A DNA stretch of 64,000 nucleotides from a virus. Both the position numbers and the translations under genes were made by a program. Numbering within the stretch: position 1 is the first letter of the stretch; the number at the start of each line of letters is the position of its first letter. The stretch spans positions 62,001 through 126,000 of IMG/VR virus record IMGVR_UViG_3300022602_000029; one strand, 5' to 3'. Below the pieces are notes generated by a model, which had not been told where the DNA came from, made no database searches, and worked only from the letters and a program-made list of their open reading frames with translations. Positions 63,250-64,000 of the stretch are shown here, piece by piece.

Positions 63250-63990
63250 ATGATCGGAATAATCGGATACGGAATGGTCGGCAAGGCAGTTGAATACGGA
63301 TTCCCAAACTGTAAATCACTGATCGTCGATCCACAATACTCAACATTGACAATAGAACAGCTCTGCGAATCAGAAGTTGAAGCTATATTTGTCTGCGTGC
63401 CAACACCTACAGATGACACAGATTATGCCGTCCTCAAGGATGTTCTAAACAGGATCAAACAATCCGCATACCGAGGATTGACTATAGTCAAAAGCACCAT
63501 ACTACCACATCATCTAGAAGGGTACGATGTAGTTTACAATCCAGAGTTCTTAAGTCGTGCTACAGCCAATAGCGATTTTGTTAATCCACCTTTAGTGTTA
63601 ATAGGAGGCGACAGGAGCGCGGCATTATTAGATATCTATAAGAAATATTCTATCGTCAATCTTAAAGTAGTGATATGCACAGATATCAAGACTGCGTCGC
63701 TGGCCAAATATACCATGAACAGTTTTTATGCTCTTAAGATAACCTATATGAATGCGATCTATGACATCGCTGAAAAGATGGGAGTTGACTATCAATCGAT
63801 CACTGAGATATTAAGATATCAATATTGGATGGGCACACATCATTTTGATGTGCCGGGTCCTGATGGAGATAGGGGGTTTGGTGGTCCTTGCCTTCCTAAA
63901 GACACCGAAGCACTAGCTAAAGAATTTGATGTTGAATTATTAAAAGTTGTATTATCAATTAACAGGAACTATCGAGATGGAACCATTTGA
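63250..63990 (+). CDS. UDP-glucose/GDP-mannose dehydrogenase-like protein, short form
   Basis: Two hundred and forty-six residues. NAD-binding GYGMVGKA (6-13), FVCVPTPT, the substrate strand VYNPEFLSRATANSDF, central helix KYTMNSFYALKITYMNAI and the catalytic-cysteine motif GFGGPCLPKDT (Cys214) are all present. Family members have 380-450 residues; the C-terminal UDP-binding domain is missing because the frame stops 30 residues after the cysteine. It may still oxidise a nucleotide sugar as a dimer with a modified site, or act otherwise. Early promoter; belongs with the glycan genes. Confidence 0.8.
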   Translation: MIGIIGYGMVGKAVEYGFPNCKSLIVDPQYSTLTIEQLCESEVEAIFVCVPTPTDDTDYAVLKDVLNRIKQSAYRGLTIVKSTILPHHLEGYDVVYNPEFLSRATANSDFVNPPLVLIGGDRSAALLDIYKKYSIVNLKVVICTDIKTASLAKYTMNSFYALKITYMNAIYDIAEKMGVDYQSITEILRYQYWMGTHHFDVPGPDGDRGFGGPCLPKDTEALAKEFDVELLKVVLSINRNYRDGTI

Positions 63991-64000
63991 TTATAAAGTT
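63977..64000 (+). CDS. Start of a further gene (3' partial)
   Basis: ATG 63977 opens the frame MEPFDYKV that runs off the window, overlapping the dehydrogenase end by 14 nt with AGGAAC upstream. Too short to identify; co-translation with the dehydrogenase suggests another sugar enzyme. Confidence 0.4.

Noticed and set aside
1-64000. tRNA genes, CRISPR arrays, insertion sequences, integrase or attachment sites
   Set aside because: None seen on reading; I cannot run a tRNA or repeat finder, so a divergent tRNA could be missed.

Overview
The window is part of the genome of a large T4-type myovirus (contractile tail). Homologues of T4 neck proteins gp13, gp14 and gp15, sheath gp18, tube gp19, head-completion gp4, terminase gp16/gp17, ssDNA-binding gp32, UvsX, UvsY, UvsW, primase gp61 and helicase gp41 are all recognisable from sequence. 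Composition is AT-rich for most of the window and visibly more GC-rich between about 41 and 58 kb. The host cannot be named. A GcrA-like zinc-binding protein and consensus sigma70 promoters fit a proteobacterium, possibly an alphaproteobacterium, but this is inference.

Layout. 0-3.2 kb: C-terminal part of a tail fibre with 46 complete 17-residue repeats and an S74 self-processing chaperone. 3.2-9.6 kb: a tightly packed seven-gene glycan cassette (GT9-like, carbamoyltransferase, sulfotransferase, GT-A, HAD phosphatase, GT4, APS-kinase-like/DUF2061 fusion) behind one host-type promoter. 9.6-27.9 kb: virion assembly and packaging. 28.1-41.1 kb: recombination and replication, including a miniature DNA polymerase III alpha-like protein. 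41.1-43.7 kb: AlgH/YqgE-like protein, nucleotidyltransferase, deoxyribonucleotidase and very small genes. 43.9-53.5 kb: about 25 small leftward genes, most as terminator-promoter-gene modules with near-perfect sigma70 promoters, including an AAA+/GcrA-like/FeoA-like operon. 53.5-54.5 kb: a gene-free region with five DnaA-box-like 9-mers phased at exactly 11 bp, the best origin candidate. 54.5-64 kb: late proteins, two GT9-like enzymes, a Dam methylase, a lysis cassette and a nucleotide-sugar dehydrogenase.

Expression logic seen in the sequence. Early or metabolic genes use TTGACN-N16-19-TATAAT promoters. Late genes carry a T4/cyanophage-type NNTAAATA element. In 13 late genes this element ends only 4-7 nt (most often 5) before the ATG, so with T4 late-promoter geometry the transcripts would be leaderless. 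Three sigma70 genes (deoxyribonucleotidase, GIY-YIG protein, Dam) have the ATG exactly 6 nt after the -10 box, again predicting leaderless mRNA. Two divergent gene pairs (gp14/gp13 and AlgH/nucleotidyltransferase) are driven by back-to-back late elements.

Most noteworthy for follow-up: the 11-bp-phased origin iterons; the leaderless late-promoter architecture; the sulfation/carbamoylation glycan cassette with its own PAPS-type kinase; a 13-nt motif (YTACAGCGGGGTC) found twice in gene leaders and three times in the origin region; a FeoA-like gene hidden behind a CTG start; the mini Pol III alpha; and interleaved divergent promoters between Dam methylase and a glycosyltransferase.
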